From Pseudomaricurvus hydrocarbonicus (GTDB lineage Bacteria; Pseudomonadota; Gammaproteobacteria; Pseudomonadales; Cellvibrionaceae): a stretch of DNA of 64,000 nucleotides. Where the stretch lies: contig NZ_JAAONZ010000001.1 of assembly GCF_011602365.1 (NCBI RefSeq), forward strand, positions 1 to 64,000. Reading direction: 5' to 3'. Made by a program: the position numbers and the translations under genes. Positions 37,979-47,809 of this stretch are shown here, one piece after another; position 1 is the stretch's first letter; each line of letters opens with the position of its first letter. The notes beneath the pieces were generated by a model. The model had not been told where the DNA came from, did no database searches, and saw nothing but the letters and a program-made list of their open reading frames with translations.

Positions 37979-39576
37979 GGTTTCTCCACCCCGTTGTGCT
38001 GGCTGTGATCCATCTCCATGCCGTCGTGATTCATGGATTGATGCTGGCTGTGATCCATAGACGGATCACTGTCGGTCGTCGGCATGTCGTCAGTAACGGC
38101 CTCGGGCCGATGAATTTGGCTGATCACATAGTGGTCGTCGCCCTCTTTTGTAATCTCCACATGCAGTGTCATGCCGGGATTCAGGCCTTCAAGGTCTACG
38201 TTTTTTTGAGCGATGAAATCCATGGTCATGGCCGGCCATTGCCAGTCATCGATGGCCTCATGCGCCAGCGTCAACATCCGGTGCTCGGCCATCAGGCTTT
38301 TAATCTGTGCGCCAACCCAGACCGACGTGGGCGCCACAGTCTCCGCCTTATCGTCCGAACCATGGCTCATACGCCGAAAGTCCGAGGTCTTGCTGGACTC
38401 TGAATCAATCAGGAATTGCGCTGACGTCACGATACGGTCGCCCTCATCGAGCCCAGAGGTGATTTCCGCCTGATCATCGGTGATATGCCCCACCTGCACA
38501 GTCACCGATTTGAAACGGCCTGCGCCCTTGGCCAGCACGACACGGGCTTGACTGCCGGTGCGAATCAAGGCCTCACGGGGGATCAACACGATGTTGTGCA
38601 TAGGTGCCGTTTCAATCCGCATCTGCGCAAACATGCCCGGTTTCAGATATCCATCGGGGTTGTTGAAGTGCACTCTTACCTGCGCGGTACGGGTGGTGGC
38701 GTTAAGGCTCGGGTAGACATAATCCACCTTGCCCTGCCACTCGCGCCGCGGTAAATAATCCAGCTGCATGTGTACTCGATCACCGACCTGCACCAGGGAA
38801 GCCTGCCGCTCAAATATCTCACCAATCACCCAGATATGCTCCAGCTGCCCGATGGCCATGATTTCCATTCCTGGTTTTACAAACATACCTTCGCGCACCA
38901 TGAGGTTCTCCAACACGCCGGATTGCGGGGCTGAAATCGTTATGGTCTGGCTCACCTTGCCAGATTTTTTCAGCCGCTTGATCTCTGATTCTGGTACCTG
39001 CAGGGATGCCAGGCGCTCCATCGCGGCATCAATCAGCGCGACGTTATTGCGCTTTAGCGCCAGCAACAACTCTTCCTGGGCATTGACCAGGGTCGGGGAA
39101 TAGAGTGCATAGAGCGGCGCTCCTTGTTCCACCGGATCGCCGGCGGCTTTGATGTAGAGCTTTTCAATCCAACCCTCCACCCGCGGGTGAATGTGTATCA
39201 AATGATCTTCGTCGTATTGCACATAACCCACGGTATTGACGGAGACATTCATCGGGCCCCGGGTCACTGGTGCCGTGCGGACGCCAAGGTTATTAACCAC
39301 ATCCGGTGAAATGGTGACGGTGCCAATCTCCTGATCGCCACCGGCTTCTTCGTACACCGGTATCAGATCCATCCCCATGGGGGATTTACCCGGTTTGTCG
39401 CGTTGGTAATTGGGATCCATCGGCGCAACCCAGTAGAGCGGTGCCTTTTTGGCTGTCGAATCTCCGCCGTCTGCAGCGTCTTTCATACGCCACAAGGCCG
39501 AATAATAGGCAAGGGCTGCGGTCGCAATTAACAAGGCAATCGTCATAAAAAACGATTTATTCAATTGAATCTTCAT
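37975..39576 (-). CDS. cusB: Periplasmic adaptor CusB fused to a CusF-like domain
   Basis: Membrane-fusion protein joining CusA and CusC. It has an N-terminal anchor helix, then a heavy-metal-binding motif ([20 protein letters not shown]), the barrel-sandwich and hairpin, and the beta-barrel domain. After about residue 420 comes a second unit with [12 protein letters not shown], the Trp/Met copper site of CusF. So the periplasmic copper chaperone is fused to the adaptor. The tail is rich in His and Met ([10 protein letters not shown]). 533 residues against about 400 for E. coli CusB. ATGA overlaps on both sides. Confidence 0.93.
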   Translation of the reverse strand: MKIQLNKSFFMTIALLIATAALAYYSALWRMKDAADGGDSTAKKAPLYWVAPMDPNYQRDKPGKSPMGMDLIPVYEEAGGDQEIGTVTISPDVVNNLGVRTAPVTRGPMNVSVNTVGYVQYDEDHLIHIHPRVEGWIEKLYIKAAGDPVEQGAPLYALYSPTLVNAQEELLLALKRNNVALIDAAMERLASLQVPESEIKRLKKSGKVSQTITISAPQSGVLENLMVREGMFVKPGMEIMAIGQLEHIWVIGEIFERQASLVQVGDRVHMQLDYLPRREWQGKVDYVYPSLNATTRTAQVRVHFNNPDGYLKPGMFAQMRIETAPMHNIVLIPREALIRTGSQARVVLAKGAGRFKSVTVQVGHITDDQAEITSGLDEGDRIVTSAQFLIDSESSKTSDFRRMSHGSDDKAETVAPTSVWVGAQIKSLMAEHRMLTLAHEAIDDWQWPAMTMDFIAQKNVDLEGLNPGMTLHVEITKEGDDHYVISQIHRPEAVTDDMPTTDSDPSMDHSQHQSMNHDGMEMDHSQHNGVEKP

Positions 39577-40952
39577 CGGGTCATTCCTTCCGCGCGGTTG
39601 CCGTTGGTGGCAGGGGACATCGTTAAGTTGTCTTTAGGCAGCCCTGAGCGGCTTTGAGGCAAGAGATAGTTCAGCTCGGCAACCATCTTTAGCCGGTCAA
39701 TCTTGATGGTTAAGAAATCGATCTTGGCGTTTAGCTCGGCGATGCGGGCGCGCACGGCTTCGGCAAAGTCACCATGGTCGTTGTTATAGGCAGTCAGGCT
39801 CGCTTCAGCCTGCTCCGCCATTTGCGGCAGTAGTTGCCGGTCATAGAGTCCACGGCGCTGATTCAGGCGCTGGATACGCACGATAGTCGTGTTCAATTCC
39901 GCCATCAGTTTTCGCGCCAGTAGTAACCGGTCTGTTCTCAGAGCCTCGGCTCTGGAGGTAGCGGCATTGACGTCCTTATCCTGTCGATTGCCCGTGAAAA
40001 GCGGCAGATCAAACGTGACGCCGACCGAGAACAAATCGGCGCGGTCCCGGCCCATGGGGTCATCGTCCCGATAGCCATACTGCGCGGTGAGTCCCCACTC
40101 GGGCTTGTACTTTTGCTGTACCAACTCAACTCCGGTCTGCATCGCCTCGATACGCTGGTCAAAGGCCAATAACAGGGGATGCCGATTGATCTGCTCAAAG
40201 AGCCAGCGATCATTATTCATCTGACTCGTGGCCAGGCTTGGCTCATCCTCCAAATTACTGGATAAGGACCGCGCCAACGGTAGACTGGCTTGACCACCAA
40301 TCCACTCGGACAGCCGTTTACGGGCCGATTCCAGCTGTTGTCGCAACACGGTCAGGCGATCTTCCAGCTGTGTGAGTTCCAGCTGTGCCCGGATAATATC
40401 CTGCTGGCGGGCGCGCCCCAGCGCGGAGGAATATCTGGCCTTGGTTGCATCCACCAGGTGTTCAAATAACGAGCGATCCTGTTCAATCAGACGGATACTT
40501 TCCTGCGCCCGGTAGGCATCCAGCCATAACTGAGTTACCGTCGCTGTCACCTTTTCCTGGCGGTCCTGTCTGAGCAAGGGCTCCTGGGCCGCCAACTCCT
40601 GTTTCTGGCGTCTGGTCAATTCCAGACTGTCGCCGCGCGGAAACATCTGGCTAACACCCACAGTCAGCTGCGTCATGGCTTCCTGGTTGATATCGAAGCT
40701 GTCGGTCGGGAAGTTGGCCGCCATCAGGCTGACCTTGGGGTCAGGCAGGGTGGCAGCGGAAATTGATTCGCTGGTCAGTGCCTCTTCACGGTAGCGGCTG
40801 CCGCTCAGCCAGGGGTCGGAGGCAATCGCCTGGGCAATCGCCCCATCCAGGGTCAAGGTATTGGGCTGGCTTTGAGCAAACTGCCCCTCAGCAAACACTG
40901 GAATCCCCACCAGCACGAGCATCAAAGGTATCCATCGTATATTCATCGTCAT
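39573..40952 (-). CDS. cusC: Outer-membrane efflux protein CusC-like (TolC family)
   Basis: Outer-membrane exit channel of the Cu/Ag pump. A signal peptide (LMLVLVGIPVFAEG) precedes two TolC repeats with long helices. Typical motifs are LTLDGAIAQAIASDPWL, SAATLPDPKVSLM and FDLPLFTGNRQD. At 459 residues it is normal for the family. No clear lipobox, unlike E. coli CusC. It overlaps cusB and the upstream DUF411 gene by four bases each. Confidence 0.88.
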   Translation of the reverse strand: MTMNIRWIPLMLVLVGIPVFAEGQFAQSQPNTLTLDGAIAQAIASDPWLSGSRYREEALTSESISAATLPDPKVSLMAANFPTDSFDINQEAMTQLTVGVSQMFPRGDSLELTRRQKQELAAQEPLLRQDRQEKVTATVTQLWLDAYRAQESIRLIEQDRSLFEHLVDATKARYSSALGRARQQDIIRAQLELTQLEDRLTVLRQQLESARKRLSEWIGGQASLPLARSLSSNLEDEPSLATSQMNNDRWLFEQINRHPLLLAFDQRIEAMQTGVELVQQKYKPEWGLTAQYGYRDDDPMGRDRADLFSVGVTFDLPLFTGNRQDKDVNAATSRAEALRTDRLLLARKLMAELNTTIVRIQRLNQRRGLYDRQLLPQMAEQAEASLTAYNNDHGDFAEAVRARIAELNAKIDFLTIKIDRLKMVAELNYLLPQSRSGLPKDNLTMSPATNGNRAEGMTR

Positions 40953-41458
40953 ATGCCCTGTTGCTGATCGCGACTGATCACAGAAGCAAACACTTCTGCC
41001 AAACTGTCCTGTTTAAGCAGCCACACCTGGTTAGGCATAAACCTGTCCCCCATCGCCATACCAGGACTGCCCGCCGGCATGCCTGGCACGCTCAGGCCGA
41101 TGGCAGCCTCTGGTGGGTTTTCCAGCAACGGCTGAACAACGCGTGCTGGGATATGACCTTCAAATACACAGCCTTCACTCGTCACCGCCGTGTGGCAGGA
41201 TTGATAACCGGATGCAATGCCATAGTCGTTTTTTACTCGATTCAAATCCGCTGAGGGGTAAGGTTGGTGGCCATAGCCGTCGTCTGCCATATCGCGAAGC
41301 CATTGCTGGCAGCTATCACAGGTGCGACTTTGGTACACATCCAGCGTGGCAATAGACGCAGTTTTAGCTGGGTAATCTTCACCGCCTGAACAGGCGGCGA
41401 GCAATAACGGAAAAACAATCAGCGCCAGATAGCGCGGATAACCAGGTGACGGTTGCAT
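40949..41458 (-). CDS. DUF411 metal-binding lipoprotein
   Basis: The 169-residue precursor has a lipobox (LLLAACSGG). The DUF411 domain includes DVYQSRTCDSCQQWLRD, GYQSCHTAV and the C-terminal MPAGSPGMAMG-rich part. DUF411 proteins are found with copper/silver resistance genes and are thought to bind metal in the periplasm. The ATG at 41458 has GGGAGT upstream; a start 16 codons earlier lacks a site. It leads the cus operon and overlaps cusC (ATGA). Confidence 0.85.
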   Translation of the reverse strand: MQPSPGYPRYLALIVFPLLLAACSGGEDYPAKTASIATLDVYQSRTCDSCQQWLRDMADDGYGHQPYPSADLNRVKNDYGIASGYQSCHTAVTSEGCVFEGHIPARVVQPLLENPPEAAIGLSVPGMPAGSPGMAMGDRFMPNQVWLLKQDSLAEVFASVISRDQQQGI

Positions 41459-41591
41459 GGTGACTCCCAACCAAAATCTGCAGTAACCGCGCTCAGCAGC
41501 GATCACGCGTTTTAAACAAAGGGTATGGGAGCGTTACACTCCCGCTTAATGGTTGGCCAGACGCCTGAATTTCAGGCATACCAACCCTACG

Positions 41592-41996
41592 TCAGCGGGA
41601 AATGGGGGGACGAAACAGTGAGGAGGCTTGCGGGTTGATGAAGGAAGCCAAATACTCTGTGATGAGCAACTGGGAAAACTGAACGGAAAAAGGCGACTGG
41701 GTGCTCACTGCCGCAACGCTCGCAGAGACGCAATCCATCTGAGAGCAGTGCTCCTGACTGCAACAGCCGCCAGCATCGGCTTTATCGGCTTTATCGGCTT
41801 TATCGGCTTTATTGAACTTGGTGTGGCCCATATGATCCATGTCCATTGTTCCTGCCATTATTGTTCCAGCCATTACAGGAGCAGTGGATGTATGCACCAT
41901 CTGTTCGCAGGGCAATTTCACAACAGCAAACGACTGGCTGGTAAAGGCCAGTAATGCGAAAATTGCCATGTAAAATTTTAACCGACTGAGCCGCAT
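41592..41996 (-). CDS. CopL-like exported metal-binding protein
   Basis: A 134-residue precursor with a signal peptide (AIFALLAFTSQSFA). The mature part is rich in Met, His and Cys (AGTMDMDHMGHTKF, GGCCSQEHCSQMDC), as in CopL-type or similar small periplasmic copper proteins linked with cop/cus loci. A (KAD)n stretch separates the two metal-rich patches; it comes from a 9-bp DNA repeat. No conserved catalytic domain. It lies 134 bp upstream of the cus operon in the same direction. The family assignment is tentative. Confidence 0.6.
   Translation of the reverse strand: MRLSRLKFYMAIFALLAFTSQSFAVVKLPCEQMVHTSTAPVMAGTIMAGTMDMDHMGHTKFNKADKADKADKADAGGCCSQEHCSQMDCVSASVAAVSTQSPFSVQFSQLLITEYLASFINPQASSLFRPPISR
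41775..41810. repeat. Four perfect 9-bp tandem repeats inside the CopL-like gene
   Basis: ATCGGCTTT is repeated four times without change. On the coding (minus) strand it encodes the KAD-type linker repeat. Being a multiple of three, copy-number change would keep the frame and only change linker length. Confidence 0.9.
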
Positions 41997-42124
41997 AATC
42001 TGAAAAATAGTGATATCAAGGATTGAGAAGATACCTGATTTTGTTAAAAGTTCAAACTGTAATTTCCCCGAAAAATAATCGAAGTTTTGAATAGAGACTT
42101 TGACAATACTCGCACAAGGAGCGA

Positions 42125-42301
42125 ATGATGATGTCTCGACTTTCTGACAGCCAGATCCTGGCGATTATCAAGCAGCACGAGGCCGGGGTGCCGGTCGCCG
42201 AGCTTTCCCGCGAACACAACGTCAGCACTGCGCTGATCTACCAGTAGCGAGCCAAGTTTGGCGCCATGGACGCATCACTTATGAAGTGGCTTAAAGAGCT
42301 T
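42125..42301 (+). mobile_element. IS3-family orfA remnant
   Basis: The frame from ATG 42125-42131 reads SRLSDSQILAIIKQHEAGVP and AELSREHNVSTALIYQ, then a TAG, then RAKFGAMDASLMKWLKEL. This is the N-terminal helix-turn-helix part of IS3-group OrfA. The Trp codon expected at the TAG (YKWRAKYGGMDAS in relatives) is now a stop. The homology ends near 42301; orfB and the ends are missing. A dead scar. Confidence 0.8.
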
Positions 42302-42334
42302 CCGGGGTACTATGGGCAGAGTACCTCTCACAGG

Positions 42335-42780
42335 CGCTGATAACAACGAAAAGCTACTCGCGGGTTGGAAGTCTATTGTTACATTAAGCCAGTAATCGGC
42401 TGCTTTTCCCTGATCGTATCGAGGTTGTGGATTAGCCGTTACATCAGACACCATATTGCCCAAACGGCCAGACTCGCAATAGCGGCTGGATAGCAAATAT
42501 TTCAGCACCTGCCTGGTAGGTTTTGAATATCAGCATAGAGTCTACCAGCCGCTTGATCCACACAGTCGGTAGTCATAATTCGAGCAGATGTATAAATCGT
42601 GAAATCGCCTGGTGGAGCAATCAATTGCTGGTAGAGGAAACCATAGTCATCATTAAATTCAAAAGCGGGCACACTGGGGTAAAGGCGGTATATCTCACTG
42701 GCAATCCATTGTTGTGCGCCGCTCCATGGCAGAAGCATGAAAACCAATGGCGTAGAAAAATCGATGGCAAATTTTAATTC
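42335..42780 (-). pseudogene. Transglutaminase-like gene, broken
   Basis: The minus strand gives ELKFAIDFSTPLVFMLLPWS, then GDFTIYTSARIMTTDCVDQA to DIQNLPGR, a shift of frame, then LKYLLSSRYCESGRLGNMVS and FQPASSFSLLSA. This is the N-terminal half of a common bacterial transglutaminase-like protein. The start codon is lost (TGA immediately precedes GAA), there is a frameshift near 42505, and the catalytic half is gone at the IS3 scar. It lies downstream of an intact relative in the same direction, so both once formed a pair. Confidence 0.7.
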
Positions 42781-42819
42781 TCAGCGTGTCTGTAACCACA
42801 TCGAAATATCTTTTGAGAT

Positions 42820-43683
42820 TTAGTCTAATGCTGTGACCCATACATTCACCACCATATTTGCGCCAGATGGCCCATGAAAAGACCCTGCTATGGGCGGCAC
42901 GGATTCCGGTAATCTCGCCACCGCGACAGTAATATGTTCAGCCCCAACAATGTTGCCAATGGTTGGGTCAAAGCCCTTCCATCCGGCACCAGGAATAAAC
43001 ACCTCCGCCCATGCGTGAGTGGACCCTGATTGACCTAATGAATTAGTGGTGGTATGAGAATAGATGTAGCCACTGACAAACCGAGCGGCAAAACCCAATT
43101 GTCTTGCAGCGGCCATAAAAAGGCTGGCTGAATCGCGACAGGAACCTGAGCACAAGGACAGGGTTTGCTCAGGGCTTTGTACACCTTCTTCATCGCGACT
43201 TTGATAGGTTAAGGTTTGATAGATGCGTTGGTTTAGGCGAAGCAATAAGGCGAATATTTGAATTTTCTCCTCTCCCTGCCAAATATCATCAATCCAACTT
43301 TTTAGCACGTTGCTTTCTGGTGTAGCTGATGAGCACATATAAGGCGATAACAGCACTTTGTCTTCATCGCTATAGTGGAAGGGATAGTGGACCGCATAAT
43401 CGGCAACAAGAAAGTCGTGGGGAGTCTGGTCATATTGCTGAATAGTGACTTCGCTTTGTATCCTCAAGCTTTGTGTGCTGCCTTCGAATGTTACTGTGGC
43501 AACTGAATTTCCTTCCACATCACGATGCCAGCGCAGTCTAGCAGGTGGATAAATATCAAGCGTCGAACTCTCTATACGCAACTCGTGCCCTTCCCTTGGC
43601 CGCAACCGCAAGGTGTGTGGTTGTAACTGAACCCGTCCCGAAAAGTTGTACTGGGTGCTGTGCACAATCTTGTAACGTTTCAT
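42820..43683 (-). CDS. Transglutaminase-like cysteine protease-family protein
   Basis: 287 residues. An N-terminal beta domain (bacterial transglutaminase-like N-terminal region, about residues 1-85) is followed by the transglutaminase core with the full triad: Cys182 in SGSCRDSA, His223 in STHAWAEV and Asp239 in GFDPT. Such proteins usually act as cytoplasmic peptidases or amidases of unknown substrate, often next to alpha-E/ATP-grasp genes, which are absent here. No signal peptide. The ATG is preceded by GAAG only. Confidence 0.87.
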   Translation of the reverse strand: MKRYKIVHSTQYNFSGRVQLQPHTLRLRPREGHELRIESSTLDIYPPARLRWHRDVEGNSVATVTFEGSTQSLRIQSEVTIQQYDQTPHDFLVADYAVHYPFHYSDEDKVLLSPYMCSSATPESNVLKSWIDDIWQGEEKIQIFALLLRLNQRIYQTLTYQSRDEEGVQSPEQTLSLCSGSCRDSASLFMAAARQLGFAARFVSGYIYSHTTTNSLGQSGSTHAWAEVFIPGAGWKGFDPTIGNIVGAEHITVAVARLPESVPPIAGSFHGPSGANMVVNVWVTALD

Positions 43684-43998
43684 ATAATCTTCGCCAACTC
43701 AGCTTCCAACAGCTTTACATGCTTTCTGGTTTTCACGATAAGGTTTGTTACAGTTCCAGCCATCCCCCCATCGAATCGAGGTGTGCATTCGCCGGGATAT
43801 TAATGAGTGAGCAGGTCCCGGATTTTTTCACACCCTCTGATACAGCGCCAGTCAAGGAAGGGGCTGCTCGGACGCTGGCAGGTCGTCCCGGGTGGCCACC
43901 GCGTGGGGCATAATCCGCGCCCTCACCTTACAGTGCTTTTACAGTCTACCGCTCAACTACTGAGCCTTGAAACCTCATCTATGAGGCCAGACAAAGAA
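43684..43998. other. Intergenic stretch between transglutaminase and nhaA
   Basis: No recognisable gene. It contains the transglutaminase promoter region and the 3' side of nhaA. I saw no strong terminator. Confidence 0.4.
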
Positions 43999-45399
43999 TT
44001 ACTTTTTCGTAACCGTGTTCTGTATAAAGTCATGGTCAACGGTATTCTCGAGTGGGGTGTCGGCCCCGGAAAATACCCTTAACAGCGTCCATCCGGCCAC
44101 TGCAGAAATTAGCGAAGCAGACAATATACCCAATTTCGCAGTATTAATTTGCTCCTCACCAAAAGCCAGGTTTGCTATAAACATAGCCATGGTGAATCCT
44201 ATGCCTGCCAGCAATCCGCCACCAAGAATTATGCGCCAAGTTAAGTCTTTGGGTAGGATTGCCATGTGCAGCTGAACCGCCAGCCAACTGAATAACAGCA
44301 CACCAACCGGCTTCCCCAAAACAAACCCAAGGAAGACAGCGATAGTGAGCGGGGTTGTGAAATCTGTGACTGTAATCGGAATCCCAGCATTGGCAAAAGC
44401 AAACAACGGCATGACCAAAAAACCCACCCAGGGGTGAAGCAATATCTCTAGGCGTTCTACAGGGGAAAGTGCTTCACGTGCGGCGGCTTCGGCCGTTCGC
44501 AGTGCTTTTCGATCAAGCTTATTACCACTCTCATGATCCCCTCGGGGATATGCCACCACACAGTCCATAATGGTATGCAAGCGATCATCGCTGATCCACT
44601 TAGTCGTGGGGGTCATCAAGCCCAAAATGACCCCGGTAACTGTAGGGTGAATACCCGATGCGTCGACGGCCAACCAAATCCCTCCACCGATCATAAAAAA
44701 CAGGGTAATGCTGCGAACTCCGAGCAGTGCCATCGCTTTAACGGCCGAGAAACCCACGACCGCGAGCGCAATAGCGAGCCAATCAATTTGATTGCCATAA
44801 CCCAGTGTCACCACAACAATGGCGCCCAAATCGTCCACGATGGCCAGCGACAACATAAAGACCCGCAAACTTTTGGGTATGCGAGTTCCCAGCAAGGCCA
44901 GGCAACCGATCACAAACGCCGTATCTGTGGCCATCACTGTTCCCCAGCCGTGCTGACCTGGCTGTCCCCACTGAAAAAAAAGATAAACCAGTGCGGGAAC
45001 TAACATACCGCCTATAGCGGCGGAAATCGATAACATCGCCACTTTCAAATCGTTCAACTCTCCCAACACCAACTCGCGTTTAAGTTCCAGCGCAATCAGG
45101 AAGAAAAACATCGTCATCACAGCGTCGTTAATCCAGTGATGCAAAGTACGCTCAAACTCAAAGGTGCCAATGTTGACACCCACAGAGATATCCCAAAAGT
45201 GAACGAATGATTCGCTTAATGGTGAATTGGCTAGATACAACGCCAGCATTGTAAAAAATAACAAGACAATGCCAGCAGCGGCTTCAACTTGAAAAAAACG
45301 TGCGAGCGGCTGAGTTAACCTGTCAATATATTCCTTGGGCAGGTGTGTGGCATGATCTTGATTAAAAGTAGTCAATTTATTACTCACTCTCTCCAACAC
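43999..45399 (-). CDS. nhaA: Na+/H+ antiporter NhaA
   Basis: Inner-membrane antiporter exchanging two protons for one sodium; needed for salt and alkaline tolerance. The adjacent aspartates of the ion site are Asp189-Asp190 in AIVDDLGAI, and Asp159 lies in MATDTAF (equivalent of E. coli D133). About twelve helices are visible. 466 residues, longer than E. coli NhaA (388) through an N-terminal extension and a C-terminal tail. The start is uncertain: the frame opens with GTG and another GTG four codons later has GGAGAG nearby. Confidence 0.93.
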   Translation of the reverse strand: MLERVSNKLTTFNQDHATHLPKEYIDRLTQPLARFFQVEAAAGIVLLFFTMLALYLANSPLSESFVHFWDISVGVNIGTFEFERTLHHWINDAVMTMFFFLIALELKRELVLGELNDLKVAMLSISAAIGGMLVPALVYLFFQWGQPGQHGWGTVMATDTAFVIGCLALLGTRIPKSLRVFMLSLAIVDDLGAIVVVTLGYGNQIDWLAIALAVVGFSAVKAMALLGVRSITLFFMIGGGIWLAVDASGIHPTVTGVILGLMTPTTKWISDDRLHTIMDCVVAYPRGDHESGNKLDRKALRTAEAAAREALSPVERLEILLHPWVGFLVMPLFAFANAGIPITVTDFTTPLTIAVFLGFVLGKPVGVLLFSWLAVQLHMAILPKDLTWRIILGGGLLAGIGFTMAMFIANLAFGEEQINTAKLGILSASLISAVAGWTLLRVFSGADTPLENTVDHDFIQNTVTKK

Positions 45400-46194
45400 A
45401 CTTATTTGACGATCTCTTTTCAGCTTATCATAAATGACCTAGAGGCCTCTCATCCAAATCAAGCCTGGCATACGTCACTGCACCCTGAAGCCTGTTGTAT
45501 TGGAATTTTTAAATGACAAACACTTCATTGCTCGCAGGTAATGCCATATCCAGTCATCATCTCTTTGTGAGTCTTGCGCATATTTTTTAGTCAGGAGGTT
45601 TATTGCAGCCAGACTTTTTGGCCATAACAGCGCACCTTCTCTGATCTGAAGTTTTGCCAAGATCACCAACCGAATCTTTCCCTGAACCACCACCAGAAAA
45701 TAAGCCTTTTAATCGGTCAAAGGCTTGTTGAGGGTTCTGTTCTATATCGGGAGGTGATTGGGGCAGAGCCCCCCAGGTGTATCAGAAACGTCATTTCGGG
45801 ACAGCATTTAGAACGCTTTTCGATGGGAACAGACAAAATTGATTGTCTTTGCCTATACTGGGGCCCGATTCCAATTTACAGTGCATGGTGCGCGAATCGT
45901 CCCTGTCGGACAGAAATCTAGCCGGTATCATTTACCCACCTTATTGAGAGCAAGGTTGGTGAGGCTACCGCCCTCACCCTCCCAATCGGCTAACTCCATG
46001 CAATATGGCTCTTGCTCCCCAAAAAGGATGCATAGTCGTCTGCGCCAAACCGGACGCAGTATTTATGCTGGCGCTTTCATTGATTGCTGGCAGGAAGATA
46101 AATCTCCTGCAGCTGTTCTTAGCGCGTTTCATACCTCTTCCTGAAATTCGACCATTGCAACAACCAGCAGGACCAACAAACGTTTTAATATTTC
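45400..46194. other. 800-bp intergenic stretch, no supported gene
   Basis: Short frames on both strands (45475-45693 minus, 45839-46144 plus, 46005-46217 plus) have no motifs, signal peptides or plausible start sites. It separates nhaA from the OmpA-family gene, which read in the same direction, so the nhaA promoter should lie at its left end. Confidence 0.4.
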
Positions 46195-47079
46195 TTACAA
46201 CGGTTTTTCAACGATAATCTCGACACGACGGTTCTGCTGACGCCCGGTACCAGTGTCATTACTGGCAACCGGTCTGTCCATACCCATACCTGCTGCGGAG
46301 AGTCGCTGCGATGAGAGACCCTGCTCGATGAGATAATACCTAACAGAATCGGCACGACGCTGGGAGAGCCCATGATTGTATTCGACGCTGCCGACATTAT
46401 CGGTATGCCCTTCAATCTGAACACGCCGCTTGGGATACTGGTTCAGAAAGCTCACCAGCTTGTTAAGATCGCTGTTGGCGCCTCCCCTCAGCTCTGCACT
46501 ACCCGTGGAGAACAAAACATCGCCCAAGGTCAGAACAACTCCACGGTCGGTTACTTCTGCCTTAAGGGCGTCGATCTGGCGCTGATATTCGCTTGCTTGC
46601 AACGCCGCAGCAGCAGCCGCTTCCTTCTCCGAACTTTGCGCGGCATCAGCTGCACTGCGTGCCCGCGATGCTTCGTCACGGGCGTTGTCCGCTTCGCGAG
46701 TGCGTGCCCGTAGCCGCGCTTCATCACGCTCTTCACTCAGCCACGCGCGCTGATCCTCAGTGTAGCGGGTGACTGCCTTCGCCTCAGCAATCGCTACCTT
46801 TCGATCCGCCATATAGACCCGATGTTCGCCCAATGCGGTTTCCGCGTTTGGCAATGGCTGCTCGGCAATGCGTACGGCGGCATCTGCCTCCCGAATTTCA
46901 ATCCTGGCGCGATCAGCCAGGGTTGGATCATTCTGCAGCGCGGTCAATTTGTTACGCACCTCCGCAGCGCCCTGGGGACTTGAAGGCCCGGTGGCACACG
47001 ATGCGATGACCAGCGACGAACATACCAGCCCGGTAACCATTGTTCCGCGCCTTACATATTTCGTAATTGAAAAGTTCAT
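46195..47079 (-). CDS. OmpA-family lipoprotein with DUF4398 N-terminus
   Basis: 294 residues. A lipobox (VIASCATG, Cys about 28) is followed by a DUF4398-like helical region (residues 35-110), an Ala/Glu-rich coiled coil (about 110-175) and an OmpA C-terminal domain with GDVLFSTGSAELRGGA and HTDNVGSVEYNHGLSQRRAD, which binds peptidoglycan. Likely links outer membrane and cell wall. It overlaps the upstream DUF4398 gene by four bases (ATGA). Confidence 0.9.
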   Translation of the reverse strand: MNFSITKYVRRGTMVTGLVCSSLVIASCATGPSSPQGAAEVRNKLTALQNDPTLADRARIEIREADAAVRIAEQPLPNAETALGEHRVYMADRKVAIAEAKAVTRYTEDQRAWLSEERDEARLRARTREADNARDEASRARSAADAAQSSEKEAAAAAALQASEYQRQIDALKAEVTDRGVVLTLGDVLFSTGSAELRGGANSDLNKLVSFLNQYPKRRVQIEGHTDNVGSVEYNHGLSQRRADSVRYYLIEQGLSSQRLSAAGMGMDRPVASNDTGTGRQQNRRVEIIVEKPL

Positions 47080-47474
47080 TGCTGATCTCCTGTCCGTCGC
47101 ATTTCTTCGATAAGAGCATCTGCTCCATGGGTCATTTCCCTGTTGATTGCCGTCGCCTTCGCTGACTCAGTTCGCGCCAATGCGAGCTCCGCCGCCACCA
47201 GCGACTGTCGGGCGAAACGCTCTGCGTCAACCATCTGCTCCTTACTGACGAAGCCTTCCGCTTTCTTAAGTTGCTGCTGAGCTTCATCCAACTCGGCCCC
47301 TGCATACTGACGCGCACCCAGCTGTTCGGCACTCGCAATAGCCTCTTGGGCCTCCGTCAGAGCTGCTGTAGGATCCATTGGCGTTGAGGCGCAGGCACTG
47401 ATCAAAACGATTGCCACCGCCAAAACCATACCCCTACAGCTAAACTTTCTGTTCTTTAAGCGGTACATTTCCAT
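47076..47474 (-). CDS. DUF4398 lipoprotein
   Basis: 132 residues with a lipobox (IVLISACASTP). The mature part is a single helical DUF4398 domain (ALTEAQEAIASAEQLGARQY, AELDEAQQQLKKAE). Proteins of this type often precede an OmpA/DUF4398 protein, as here with an ATGA overlap. Probable outer-membrane lipoprotein of unknown function. Confidence 0.85.
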   Translation of the reverse strand: MEMYRLKNRKFSCRGMVLAVAIVLISACASTPMDPTAALTEAQEAIASAEQLGARQYAGAELDEAQQQLKKAEGFVSKEQMVDAERFARQSLVAAELALARTESAKATAINREMTHGADALIEEMRRTGDQQ

Positions 47475-47809
47475 ACTCCTACTAGGTGACGCATTATCCC
47501 GTTTAACCCCACAACTTACGCGGAGAACGGCAAAAAAAGAACAGGAGACCTCCGATCGCTATCGCGCCCGCACCTGCCCAGATCGGAAAATTGACTCGTT
47601 CCTATCTTCGACCATTTCGTAGTTTCAATTGTGAAGGAGTAATGGCTGTTCTTCTGTACGATAGCGCACGTCCGCAAGGGCTTATACGGCCAATGCCTGA
47701 ATTCCAACGGTTCCACGAAGTATTTGAAAGCGGCATGACGACGATGGTTTTTATTGTGCTGTTGCTGCCCGAGTGTGATATTTCCGTGAAAGAGGTGAAA
47801 ACCTTTTAT
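47475..47809. other. Intergenic stretch with a short hydrophobic frame
   Basis: The minus strand contains a piece encoding NFPIWAGAGAIAIGGLLFFF then a basic tail (about 47510-47600), like a C-terminal membrane anchor. There is a stop just upstream in frame and no start, so it may be debris. The rest shows nothing. Confidence 0.35.
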
